In this document: one piece after another, positions 1 to 9,251 of the stretch
Position numbering within the stretch: the first letter of the stretch is position 1
Layout: every line of letters begins with the position of its first letter
Source: Forficula auricularia
Taxonomy: Eukaryota > Arthropoda > Insecta > Dermaptera > Forficulidae
DNA length: 64,000 nt
Direction: 5' to 3'
NCBI GenBank assembly: GCA_024734495.1
Contig: JALMQS010000615.1
Span: forward strand, 1,147,173-1,211,172
Position numbers and translations under genes: made by a program
The notes under the pieces: model-generated
What the model was told of the DNA's origin: nothing
The model's input: the letters and a program-made list of their open reading frames with translations, nothing else
The model's database searches: none

Positions 1-60
1 CTTTGAAACCCTGAAGAAGGAGGGAAAAATCACTCCGAAACGTCGGTTTGAAAGGAAAGG
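1..60 (+). repeat. Penelope-type terminal fragment with hammerhead-like core
   Basis: The sequence carries CTGAAGA at 11-17, a stem II formed by GGAG and CTCC, then GAAACGTC at 37-44. This is the order of the hammerhead ribozyme core (CUGANGA, helix II, GAAA, cleavage site). Similar cores recur inside inverted repeats elsewhere in the window and directly downstream of a GIY-YIG frame at 31.5 kb, so I read this as the end of a Penelope-like element. Activity is not shown: helix III would be minimal. Confidence 0.5.
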
Positions 61-191
61 AGGAAGGATTCCAATAAATTACACCTTATTTTATATGTGT
101 TAATTTTTTCTTTACCTCACTACCTCTTGGGCTGCCTTCCATTACATTCAATTAAAACATATTAATATTTAAAATGACTTTCGATAACGTC

Positions 192-210
192 TAGCAACGA
201 TCCGTTGTAG
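192..210. repeat. 19-bp repeat flanking the peptide gene, left copy
   Basis: TAGCAACGATCCGTTGTAG lies upstream of the peptide gene. Its inverted partner at 1102-1120 matches in 18 of 19 positions, and some similarity continues into the AT-rich sequence beside it. The motif itself is nearly self-complementary. It could be the terminal repeat of a mobile element that contains the gene, or a paired regulatory site. Confidence 0.6.
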
Positions 211-335
211 ATTATTTAATTTACTAATGATGATTAAAATTTTTCATAATAAGAACTTAATCTAAACCTTGGTGAGAATGAATTCTTTACAATTTGTGTA
301 GAAAATCGATTTTAATTTGTTTTTATTATTTTCAG

Positions 336-986
336 ATGCGATCCGCCTTCCTCTTGCTAGCAGTCGTAGCTTCTATATGTGCAATTGAGAATCCAAGGGA
401 TACACCCCAAACTACTCAGCAACCTGGACGACCTGAAGCTGAGGTATTAATTACTAAACGCCCCTTCTGGCTTAACAAAAAGGAGAAATCGGAAGTTGAT
501 GAACCTGACGTTTTGATCACTCAAGAAGAGTCTGAAGCTGAATACTGGGCCAACAAAAAAGGGGAGCAACATTCAAGTGACCAGAATCCTTCACGAATCC
601 CTCATAAAAGACTCCGTCGAGAATATAATCTTATCCAAGAGTGGTTGAACATGTGTGTACATTGCAACAAAATGGAATTAGATATGATTATAACAATGCT
701 AAGATTTCCACGATTGACGGGTCATGGTCAGCGACCAATCACGGAGATCCGATTGCCTGGGGATCCTGCAAAACCCAATCGTGGATCGGCAGATGGACAT
801 GTCACCTATCATAAAAACGTGGGTCTCGTCGGACATGCCTCTGCTCAGGGAGAATTGTACAAAAGTAAGGACAGGAATACAGTTGTCACGGGACAAGCCG
901 ACGTTTCTAAAGTACTCGTCGGTCCAGCAGCTCGGCATTCCAAACCTGACGCAGCTGTGGCTGTTCAAGTCCAACATAACTTTTAA
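336..986 (+). CDS. secreted peptide precursor, possible coleoptericin/attacin-type antimicrobial peptide
   Basis: The start is the ATG that directly follows a strong acceptor (poly-pyrimidine plus CAG ending at 335), so an upstream 5'UTR exon is likely; the in-frame ATG at 294 lies inside that intron-like sequence. The 216-aa product begins with a clear signal peptide (MRSAFLLLAVVASICA). A charged propeptide follows, with a repeated EVLIT/DVLIT motif and a dibasic site RLRR near residue 96 suited to furin-like cleavage. A CxxC pair (CVHC) comes soon after. The last 70 residues are Gly/Ala/Val rich and alternate like a beta-strand peptide; the segment SKVLVGPAARHSKP resembles the SKVxRGPxxxKP signature of coleoptericin-type insect peptides. 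Family assignment is inference from that short likeness; other secreted proteins remain possible. A polyadenylation signal AATAAA is at 1091. Confidence 0.6.
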   Translation: MRSAFLLLAVVASICAIENPRDTPQTTQQPGRPEAEVLITKRPFWLNKKEKSEVDEPDVLITQEESEAEYWANKKGEQHSSDQNPSRIPHKRLRREYNLIQEWLNMCVHCNKMELDMIITMLRFPRLTGHGQRPITEIRLPGDPAKPNRGSADGHVTYHKNVGLVGHASAQGELYKSKDRNTVVTGQADVSKVLVGPAARHSKPDAAVAVQVQHNF

Positions 987-1101
987 GTTTTATTTATTAT
1001 CCGACCAGCTGGTTATTAAAGACACCATGTACACCTATCTATTTTTTTATTTAATGTAAATATTTATTTATTTATTATATTTTTCTACAGAATAAAATAA
1101 A

Positions 1102-1120
1102 CTGCAACGGATCGTTGCTA
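1102..1120. repeat. 19-bp repeat flanking the peptide gene, right copy
   Basis: This is the inverted partner of the repeat at 192-210 and lies just after the polyadenylation signal of the peptide gene. Confidence 0.6.
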
Positions 1121-1245
1121 AAACTTTATCCAAATTCATTTGAAATATTAATATGTTTGTTCCTTTATTATTAATCAGATATCACTTGCAATTTGTAGTT
1201 CATATTGACATTAATTCAAAAATAATTCTCATTTAATAGTCGAGG

Positions 1246-1560
1246 AATAACCATTCTACATTGGATTTTTGACGTTTCGGTTTTTATTGGTAACCATTGC
1301 TGAAGACATGGAGGAATCGACTTAAAATCAAAAATAACGATCGATTCTTATCTAATACTAGAGGAATAACCTTATTGCGTTCCATTTTTGATGTTTCGAC
1401 TATTAATGGCAACCTCTACTGAAAAACGTGGAAGAATAGACTTAAAATCAAAAAAGACTAAATTCTTTTTTGGTAAACAACTCAAGCTTGTGAATCAATC
1501 GCTATTTTTGGCTTAAAGTCGATTCCTCTATGTCTTCAGCAAAGGTAAGGGATAAGAAAA
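1246..1560. repeat. tandem Penelope-type terminal debris
   Basis: Two diverged copies of a roughly 110-bp sequence (from about 1246 and 1358) share a GACGTTTCG-like block followed by a CTGAA(G/A)A block. An inverted remnant follows near 1500-1530. On neither strand are CTGANGA and GAAA in the same orientation, so this is degenerate. 1561-1890 shows only AT-rich sequence. Confidence 0.4.
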
Positions 1561-1894
1561 CAACGCTGTTGCTATGGTTACTTATAAAATTTCCTCCCAA
1601 ATTTTTAGCATTTCACAGAGAGAAGCCTATCCATTCTTATTTAAGCAAGGCTAAATGTGCTATATTAAAGCGTTCAAATGAATAAATTTTAAAGAATTTA
1701 AAAAATTAAAAAAGTACTATCTTACTCTGGAGTAAAGTACTTTAAAATATAATTTTACTAAAAACTTTACTTAACCTTTTTTGTGGTCCCCAAGGGACTT
1801 AATTAGGATATTAAATTTCATCAAAATTGGTTAAGTCATTTTCAAGATATTTAGAAAAAACTAAAAAAGTACTGAAATAAAGTACTAATGTTTG

Positions 1895-2290
1895 TGGGCC
1901 GATATATACCAAAAACTAATCAGCGCTTCATTTTGTTAAAAGAATGCTAGGTTTTCAATTTCATTTCAATCGGTGCAACGGTGTGGAAAAAATCGTGGGC
2001 CAAAAAAACGATAACATACATACATCCATCCATCCATACATCCATCCATACATCCGCACGCACTAAATGAAAAAATCGCACTTTTTGGCCTCTCGACGAG
2101 ACCCCTTGTAATTTTTGGCAAAACCGTCACGTGCTAAAATTCAACCTAATTGAATACTACAATTTGTGACTTTAATTGAATCCATGGGTTCCGCAGTCTT
2201 TACCTGAGGACCCTTTGAAGCCACGCTTGCCCCGAGAGCGATTACAATACTTTACCCATGCTTTGCATTGGATAAAGTAAAAAATCATCA
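1895..2290 (+). repeat. fragment of a hairpin-ended repeat family with CATC microsatellite
   Basis: The segment resembles the right part of the element at 44699-45364: a gcgattacaatactt block, then a terminal hairpin in which ACTTTA pairs with TAAAGT around CCCATGC/GCATTGG, then an A-rich end. A (CATA/CATC)n microsatellite lies at about 2011-2055. Confidence 0.45.
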
Positions 2291-2520
2291 AAAAAATCCA
2301 GACTTATTTTTCCTCTTCCTGATAAAATAAAATATAATTATAAATAATAATTGGTTTCAAATGCGTAGATCAATAAGTTACTTGTAATGGGAGCAAAAAT
2401 GGAGAGGCCGATTTAAATTAAATACAATTTTATAAGTTTATTTAGACAACTGTTTAAAGGGAATATTCATACAGTTTCGGCTTGAATAGAAAGGACATCT
2501 TCAAGATTATTTATATTTAC

Positions 2521-2790
2521 TTACTTACTTACTTACTTCCAAATCGCCCTTGTAGAGCTTGAGCCTCTCGCGTGATGCCTCTCCATATCCCTCTATCCTG
2601 GGCCAATCCCTCCCATCCTACTCCCACGTGAAGCTCTTGCAGATCTCTGACGACATTATCCAGCCATCTTTGTCTTGGTCTGCCTGGTGGTCTTCTTCCA
2701 GGCGGGTAGCTCTCGTGGAGGTTCTTTATGTCCCTGGTTTTTGGAGCACGAGCCACATGACCGGCCCATTCTAATCTTCTTTTTCCTCAC
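2521..2790 (-). pseudogene. C-terminal fragment of an RTE-like LINE reverse transcriptase
   Basis: The minus strand encodes a frame with WAGHxARAPKTRDIKN and a GRRPPGRPRQRW motif, typical of the C-terminal tail of endonuclease-reverse transcriptase polyproteins. It runs to a stop followed by an (AAGT)n tail, at 2518-2540 on the plus strand as (TTAC)n. Everything upstream of the tail domain is missing, as in a 5'-truncated LINE. 2791-3220 holds nothing I can identify. Confidence 0.65.
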
Positions 2791-3224
2791 TACACTTGAG
2801 ATATTTATATTTAAACTAATTATTAAAACAATATCCTAAACTTCATTTTGTAAAATTTGAAATTTCTTTCAAGAAACAAAGAATTTGGAAATTTTCAATT
2901 ATTTTTTTTTTTGCCTTGAAATTCTTACTATTTTTAAGCAGACTTACATTTTTTGAACACAATTATTTTATGAAGAATTTACAGATTAATTGTTCGAATG
3001 AATTAAGACACTTCTTGTAATAACATTCCTCTGACTAAAATTAAACAAAAATTTGTATCTCTAAACCTAACAATTTGTTTCAAGTAGAATTTTATACGCT
3101 GATTATTATTTATTATTTAACTTCTATAACAGTTTAGACCAGGGGTTCCCTAACTTCACCATTGAAAGGAGAATTGAAGACTTGTCCGAGAATATAGCAA
3201 CAACACTTCGTGAACGCATTGCAA

Positions 3225-3960
3225 AATTTGAATACTGTTCTTTGATTTAATTGAAAAGTTTTTGTTTTGCCGAGAGTAGCAGAGTTGTTGATTCACAAAG
3301 AGAAACAAAGAGGTTGTCCTATGCTTGATGCAAATAAACATACACGAGAAAAGAAATTGCGGTAAATAATGGGTACGAAGCAAGCCTTATAGACCAAATG
3401 TTAAATAAAAAAATTGAAAAATTAACCCTGGAATCAGTATATTCACAAAAGAATGAAAAAGAAAAAGAAAATCCTAGAATAGTTCTTCCATATTATGGAC
3501 AAATTTCTGGAAAAATTAAAACAAAAAATGAAAAAATTAGGTTCAAAACAGTATTCCAAACTCCAATTACTCTAGGAAAAGATTTAGGTTCAAATAAAAA
3601 AGACAAATTACCAAATATAGAAAAAAAGGGGTTTATAGTTTGAAATGCAAAGATTGTGAAGCAATCTATGTAGGGAAGACCGAGAGAAATCTGAAAATTC
3701 GATTAAATGAACACATAAGAGATTTTAAAAATAAAAAGTGCGAAAATTCTTTGCAGAACATTTAAATTCAAACAATCACTCCTTCCCAGAAGGTATTAGA
3801 TTAATAAAAGGAGAAAAGAACCCAAAATTAATTAGCGCAATCGAATCTTTAGAAATTTTGAAATCATTCAATAGAAATTCAAAACTCTGTTTGAACAATC
3901 AAATAGAATTATCGAATAGTAATCTGCTTAAGATGTTTGCTAACAAAAGATAAAAGAAAA
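3225..3960 (+). pseudogene. Penelope-like element fragment with GIY-YIG endonuclease remnant
   Basis: The reading frame around 3600-3720 contains VYSLKCKDCEAIYVGKTER, the start of a GIY-YIG nuclease domain as found at the C terminus of Penelope-like reverse transcriptases. The frame from 3398 is out of register with it because of a one-base shift in the A/G run near 3625, and the end of the domain is again shifted. A block near 3260 (ttgccgagagtagcaga) recurs at 54590 beside another Penelope-type foldback. Confidence 0.6.
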
Positions 3961-4065
3961 AAGAAAAACCCTTCCTTTGTCAGCCTTTCTAAGGAGAAAG
4001 GGAAACATATTGTTATATTTGAATGTGAACCCAAATAGAATGTCTTTATTAGTTCCTAGCCCTCC

Positions 4066-4322
4066 TGTTATAATATATTTGGGATTGGTTTATCGTTAAG
4101 GGTTTCTAGGTAAATGACAGAAGAAATATATATTTATAACAATGGGTTTTATTAGATTAGTTACAATGGGAGGGCGGAAAAGCGAGTGACAGCCTTGCAG
4201 AGATCGATATGTCAACACCCTCGATTATCCGAGATTCATGGTTTTTATATATTTATATTCAGGTCAAGCTCTGCGAATTCAGCATTTCGCAAGACTCTGC
4301 TTCCGCGTTGACTATCAAAACA
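4066..4322 (-). repeat. 3' LTR
   Basis: This 257-bp repeat matches the one at 7793 closely at both ends, but the centre (about 4200-4255) differs strongly. The short purine run AGAAGGCA just before it on the minus strand is a weak polypurine tract. Confidence 0.8.
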
Positions 4323-4501
4323 TGCCTTCTAGCAAAATTATAAATATGTTTTAATTTAGTAGAATACAGAGTGTTATATTTGATGTGAGCACATAAATGT
4401 TTCCTAAATTTAGACTTATATTTTATACAGCTTTCTTGTATTCCTGTAACATATGAATAATATTGGTTATATGTAGTAGAAAACGGGTTTAATAAACAAA
4501 C

Positions 4502-6110
4502 TTACTCTATCCCTCTTGGGTTAATATGTGCCACCCTTTTTTTATTTGCGGCTCTGATTTTTTGGTGATTTAATTTTTCTCTCTCGATTCCCTGGGTTTC
4601 TACAGTAGGAGGGGTCGCAACGGGGAGAATTCTGATGGATACCGGAGTTGCGGGTGTGTTATCCTCTTTTTTTGAACATTTTTTATAAAATTTGTAATAA
4701 AGTCCTAAACCCATGAATGCACCGAAAATGGTCCCCAGCATTCCAAATTGTATGACGTCGTGTCTATGTATATTATGATTCTTTGTTTGGTCGTCAAGGT
4801 CATTTTGAAATTTGTCGATCTCGTGAGAAAGTTGAGTCAAATCATTTTTTGTATTTATATTTCTAACTGGTATTAGTTTTATTGTACGAGGTTGTAATTT
4901 AAGATTTTCTAAATAGTTATTATTCAAGAGAGTAAGAATATTGAGTTTCGGGATTATTTCGGTCATTTTTAAGTCGTTTTCCTTTTGCACTGAGGATAGA
5001 ATGATGTTTTCAATCCATAATTTACAGTACCTTCCAAGCTTTAGCCTTCCAGAACTTCCCAACATTATTTTTCCTGACGATTCTCTACAGGCAAAACGAG
5101 AAATAGTCCCTTCGCCTGGGTTTATATAAGCCCAGGTATTTGGAGCTCTAAGCTTAAGGAAGGTAACGTGGTCAATTTCAACCATCGTGAGAAGGTTTTT
5201 ACAGGCTTTGAGGGTGATTTCCTCACTTTTGCCTCTCAGGAGGGCAATTTCACAAAATTCCTCTCCCGATGGGGCGGTATGTGTTTGTTGCGGGTGAGTG
5301 CAAAGGAAATTATCTGACGTAATTTGTTTACATAATTTGTAATCGTCTTCAGAAAAAGTTATAAAATTTTGGTAAGAAAGGTCTGCCGCAATGTAAGGAG
5401 TTTTTACGTCGAAAAAGGCGAAAGTGTTATTATTAAAGCGTCTGGGTATTGGGGTTATTTTATGTAATTTGTATAGGGTGTTCTCTAAAAGTGGTGAATT
5501 TATTTCAAAAATGAGTCGGTTCTCGAGGATATAGGCTCGGTAGTCTAGGAATTTTGGGAGTAAATGGACGTTTTCTTCATTTAAAGAAACAGGGAAGCTT
5601 AACCCAGGGGAAAGATGGTCTTTGGCTTCCAACATTTTAGTTAATAGTGATTTTGGTGGGATAAGAAGGGGGCACAAATATCCTGCTTTGATTTGTGAAA
5701 TACAGTTTATGAAATCTCTTATTTGTTCGTTAAGATTTTCCATTAATACATTTAATATTGTAAAGTGATCAGTGAGTATTATTTGTAATTGCATTTTTGA
5801 AAATTCTTTATTTAACTTTTTTAATGGCCTCACCCAGTTCCTCAGTGGAATTTTTTAATAAATTTTCATTATGTTTGATACTATCTATATTTTGATCGAA
5901 AAATGTTGATGTGGTGTTTAAAATAGCAGTTTGTTTTTTTAGAAGCGAAGTTATTTCTCTTTGATTACTAGAATTTTCATCTATCATCGTTTTATAATTT
6001 TCGGCTGTTTCAGCGTCGACAATTCCGAAAAGCATGTGTGCTAATTTTCCTATACCGTCAAATAATCCTCGTTTCGTTCTTTCTTTTTTTGCACGACCCC
6101 TAATAATAGA
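4502..6110 (-). pseudogene. Env-like (baculovirus F-type) gene remnant of the LTR element
   Basis: Two overlapping minus-strand frames (6110 down to 5808, and 5833 down to 4502) together look like the membrane-anchored subunit of an insect errantivirus envelope protein. A dibasic KKERTKR furin-type site near 6080 precedes a LFDGIG fusion-peptide-like stretch. A long helical region and a Cys-containing ectodomain follow, with one C-terminal membrane segment near 4700 and a short basic tail. The frames are out of register near 5815-5833, and the region N-terminal of the furin site is not an intact frame, so no complete protein is encoded. Assignment to the F-like group (DUF3609/Baculo_F) is from layout and is inference. 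Confidence 0.7.
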
Positions 6111-7039
6111 TTTAATGTTTCCAAGTCTTTTGAAATTTTCAACTGAATTGGTCGGGATGAAGCCATTAAATATGACTGCAGCTTCTCCTTCGTAATCCCA
6201 TGCTCGATGCGTACAAGAATGCTGATACTGTTTCGTAGTAAAATAAAATAGCTACGAGTGTTTCATTTGCTATAATGTTTATTTGTTAATATATTTGGGA
6301 TCCCTATAAGGCTAAAATATCTGAGAATGCTTTTCCCAAAAATAGAATCTCAATTCTCAGAGACCTCAATCTCTGTTGAAGAAAAACATCTCCTCTAGAC
6401 ACACGGCCCTAATAGTGACCCTACTTCCTTTCTTATTTATTTGTTCGTTCATATAACTAGATGATTTAAGCTACTCCCTGGGCCAAAAGAAAATATTTCG
6501 TCTGAAATTATGGGCCTCGGTCCATATCTTTGGCTCAGTTTTTTTTTTTCAAATCATTAATTATTTATTCGTACTTCTTTCAACATGATATTTCAAGACA
6601 GCGCAGTCATCAGTTTTTTCTTTCCTTTCTTCTCTGAAATTTTCAAGGATTTTATTTTCTACTTTATTTGCAAACTTGTAATCGTAATCATTTTTCTTTG
6701 ATTTACTTCCTGCGTCAATGAACCTATATTTTCCTTCCTCTAGTGAATAAAAATGATGAAATTAATTTATTCTGGCACTTATAAAATTTAGATGTTCCTG
6801 TGATTTTGTTCTTTTTTATCCGCGTATATTTTAAATTAATTTTTTTTATTTTACTTTCTGCTACCTATCCATCTATATTGATGGTGAATTGAATCTTTTG
6901 ATCTTGTCTGTGTGCACAATTTGCCTTTTGTTCCTTATTTTAATTTCTACATTTGAGGAGACAGTACTTCTGTGATAATAAAGGACCCTATAAACGGCAT
7001 CTAGCTTCCTAGATCTACCCGGATATCGATTTTCATGCT
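6111..7039 (-). other. degenerate interior of the LTR element
   Basis: No intact frame is present. By position it would hold the N-terminal part of env and the end of pol, now with many stops. Confidence 0.4.
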
Positions 7040-7350
7040 TTAATAAAATTTTCTCCCTACTTCATATTTAATTATTTTTGATTTTCTATCGAAAATTTCC
7101 TTCGATTTTATTTTTTTATCTATTAAATTGGTTTTTGCTATTTTTCCTAGGATTCTAAAGTTCATTTTTAATGATTGAACGTAATCATCGTATGCATACA
7201 CTGGTGCAATCGGGCCTTTAAGTAAATTCCCTGGCAGGTGTGCTGATCTACCAAAGAGCAATTCATAGGGTTGATAATGTGTTGACATGTGGGGGGTGGT
7301 ATTATATACGAAACAGGCTTGGTCCAGTAATAGATCCCAGTTAGTCGAAG
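7040..7350 (-). pseudogene. integrase C-terminal remnant
   Basis: The minus strand reads through VYNTTPHMSTHYQPYELLFG, the conserved end of a retroviral-type integrase core, then a charged tail. The DDE catalytic residues are absent, lost in the deletion that ends near 7350. Confidence 0.75.
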
Positions 7351-7355
7351 ACTCG

Positions 7356-7607
7356 TTAATGAAGTAAATTTGTTTGATTCATATCTCTATGTTCGTAATC
7401 GTCCCGCTCGTTTTCTAAATTGATTAAATCGTTAAGGGATTGTGTAATTCCTTTGTGCTCTGAGTTCAGGAATGTGGATGTATGTGTAGGGATTTTAGGA
7501 GGGTCTGTATTGCTTTTTTCGGGTGTGTTATTGGAATTTTCGGGTGCGGTATTGGAGTTGGTTTGTTCTAGTAGGTCAGAAGTGCCCATCATTTTTTTTT
7601 TTGACAA
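7356..7607 (-). pseudogene. gag-like N-terminal fragment
   Basis: This short Ser/Asn/Pro-rich frame begins at an ATG about 170 bp inside the 5' LTR, where gag starts in this group. It stops at the deletion junction next to integrase sequence. It has no recognisable capsid domain. Confidence 0.45.
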
Positions 7608-7776
7608 AAAAACGAAAAATATATGCGAAATAAAACGGAAAAAGAGAAATAAGGCTTACTTTAATTTTCCGGTGCGGCAATGGTGGAGATCCCGTCTGGT
7701 CTTCTGATGACGTCCCTTGGAAAGGCCGGTTCGATTCTTGAATTGTTGTTAGATATCAAGGGGGGTGTTCTGGGTA

Positions 7777-7789
7777 TGTTCGGGCGCCA
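7777..7789 (-). promoter_or_regulatory. tRNA-Lys-type primer binding site
   Basis: The minus strand reads TGGCGCCCGAACA three bases inside the 5' LTR. This is the complement of the 3' end of a lysine tRNA as used by many retroelements. Confidence 0.75.
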
Positions 7790-7792
7790 AAA

Positions 7793-8058
7793 TGTTATAA
7801 TATATTTGGGATTGGTTTATCGTTAAGGGTTTCTAGGTAAATGACAGAAGAAATATATATTTATAACAATGGGTTTTATTGATTAGTTACAATGGGAGGG
7901 CCGGAAAGGCGAGTGACAGCCTTGCGATCGACATGTCAACCACCGCATGTCTCTCGAGATCCTCACGAGACTTCTTGCTTAAGTATACTTATATTCAGGT
8001 CAAGCTCTGCGAATTCAGCATTTCGCAAGACTCTGCTTCCGCGTTGACTATCAAAACA
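7793..8058 (-). repeat. 5' LTR
   Basis: This 266-bp partner of the 4066-4322 repeat has near-identical outer thirds and a diverged centre around 7930-7995. Confidence 0.8.
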
Positions 8059-8330
8059 TGTCGACAAGGCATATCACAAACACCCTTACGGGTGGTTCTC
8101 GTAAGCATTTGAGCTAATCATCGAGCTCTAGCGTTGCACATCCGCTATTTGATAAGCAAGTTTCCAGCAGCGCCCTCAACTGCTGGTTACAGTTTAATAC
8201 TGTTTACTGTTTACTGTCTTATGAAATAGTAATAATTGTCATCAAAGAGTGACAGCTTAGTTATGCTTATCAATATGCATGGCCACCATCAAGCCATGTG
8301 TCGTGAGTTATACTTAAGCTAAGATATATA

Positions 8331-8342
8331 CCGTACGGTATT
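8331..8342. repeat. 12-bp palindrome
   Basis: TACCGTACGGTA is perfectly self-complementary. The surrounding 8059-8430 is more GC-rich than the rest of the window and has no gene I recognise. Confidence 0.5.
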
Positions 8343-8430
8343 TTTAGTTGCTGTTGTGCCAGGTCGACCCGGCCGCACACACCGTGCAACCACGCCGCGA
8401 CCCGCAGGGCAGGCGTATTTGGTTCAAGCC

Positions 8431-8450
8431 GATGCAACAGCTGTTGCATC
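8431..8450. repeat. 20-bp perfect palindrome, copy 1
   Basis: GATGCAACAGCTGTTGCATC is perfectly self-complementary and lies 31 bp before the first double module. It pairs as a family with the palindrome at 9059-9078, from which it differs by one symmetric base-pair change. Confidence 0.85.
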
Positions 8451-8481
8451 AATTGACATCTTGGCCTTCACCAAGACTTGT

Positions 8482-8652
8482 CATCCGGCATAAAAAAGCA
8501 TATCCAGCCAGGTCTTTCACCCTGGTATGGTCTCTGAATATACTAAAAAGATAGACGCTCTCGCTATATATGTCAAGATGACATAAAATAGCATATTTGG
8601 ACAAGGCCAAATATACTAAAAGGATAGTTCAGAGGTCTATATATGCCGGATG
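8482..8652 (+). other. structured double module 1 (possible RNA element)
   Basis: CATCCGGCAT (482-491) pairs perfectly with ATGCCGGATG (643-652) and encloses two half-modules joined by a small hairpin TATGTC-aagat-GACATA. Each half holds GCATAT, a hairpin, TACTAAAARGATAG, a loop and CTATAT. I know no family with this signature. It could be a structured RNA, a recombination or packaging site, or a repeat inside an unknown element. The coding potential of overlapping frames is not convincing. Confidence 0.65.
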
Positions 8653-8670
8653 GCTGTCAATCGCATATCT

Positions 8671-8814
8671 TCGTCAAGCATATCCAGAGCAATTTCTGAA
8701 TGTACTAAAGGATAGAATATCTCTTACTATATATGTCGTAACATAAAATAGCATATCTGGGCAGGATCGAACCGAAATATACTAAAAGGATAGAAGAGAT
8801 TCTATATATGACGA
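8671..8814 (+). other. structured double module 2
   Basis: It has the same layout as module 1: outer stem TCGTCA (671-676) with TGACGA (809-814), extended by ATC/GAT past a bulge; central hairpin TATGT-CGTA-ACATA; and two half-modules with GCATAT and TACTAAA(A)GGATAG...CTATATATG. The outer stem sequence is unlike module 1 yet still pairs. Confidence 0.65.
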
Positions 8815-9058
8815 GATGGTTGAGTCACTATTCCAATACATGCATTCTTGCATAATTGTTTATACAATGTGATATCATCATCATTTTTAGAGTGATATAT
8901 TCATAAATTTGTATCTGTTCATTAACCGACAGAGTCGATGTAATAGGATTTGTAGAAACAAACGTGTTTATGACATTTCTAGTGTAATATCATAGCATTT
9001 TATCTCTTTAGGAATTTATCAGATAAATTCAAGAGATGTAGTCACCATAGTTAGTTTT

Positions 9059-9078
9059 GATGCAGCAGCTGCTGCATC
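9059..9078. repeat. 20-bp perfect palindrome, copy 2
   Basis: GATGCAGCAGCTGCTGCATC lies before module 3, as copy 1 lies before module 1. The A-to-G and T-to-C changes relative to copy 1 are symmetric and keep full self-complementarity. Confidence 0.85.
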
Positions 9079-9092
9079 CTGTTGACAACTCC

Positions 9093-9251
9093 CGGCATAA
9101 CATAGCACATCTTGGCCCACCAGATATACTAAAGAGATAGCCCATAAGGAAGGATCATCCATGGGACTATATATGTCTAATGACATAATATAGCATATCT
9201 AGCGCATTTTCCAGATGTACTAAAAACATAGAAATATTTCTATATATGCCG
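9093..9251 (+). other. structured double module 3
   Basis: The outer stem is CGGCAT (093-098) with ATGCCG (246-251) and the central hairpin is TATGTC-taat-GACATA. The third-stem hairpins are strong: CCCAT/ATGGG in the first half and AGAAATATTTCT in the second. 9252-9440 has further short pairings (GTAACAC/GTGTTAC) but no gene. 9441-10474 is AT-rich with no feature I can support. Confidence 0.65.

Larger units (their letters stand above)
4066..8058 (-). mobile_element. internally deleted LTR retroelement of errantivirus type
   Basis: Two direct repeats (4066-4322 and 7793-8058) bound the element. Read on the minus strand they start TG and end CA. A tRNA-Lys-type primer binding site lies just inside the 5' LTR. 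Remaining coding parts in order are a gag-like start, the end of integrase, and a long Env-like frame. Protease, reverse transcriptase, RNase H and most of integrase are gone. No target-site duplication is visible (flanks cctcc and tgtcg), so a recombined or eroded insertion is possible. It is defective: gag joins integrase and the env frame is broken. Confidence 0.8.

Noticed and set aside
699..1059. Frames of 92 and 111 codons overlapping the peptide gene
   Set aside because: They are shadows in other frames of a gene with a signal peptide, cleavage site and polyadenylation signal.
1265..1450. Hammerhead motifs in the tandem debris
   Set aside because: CTGAAGA and CGAAAC are on opposite strands, so no core can form.
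8270..8554. Overlapping frames of 60 and 68 codons around the structured modules
   Set aside because: Their composition follows the palindromes and repeats, they overlap on both strands, and they do not cover all modules.
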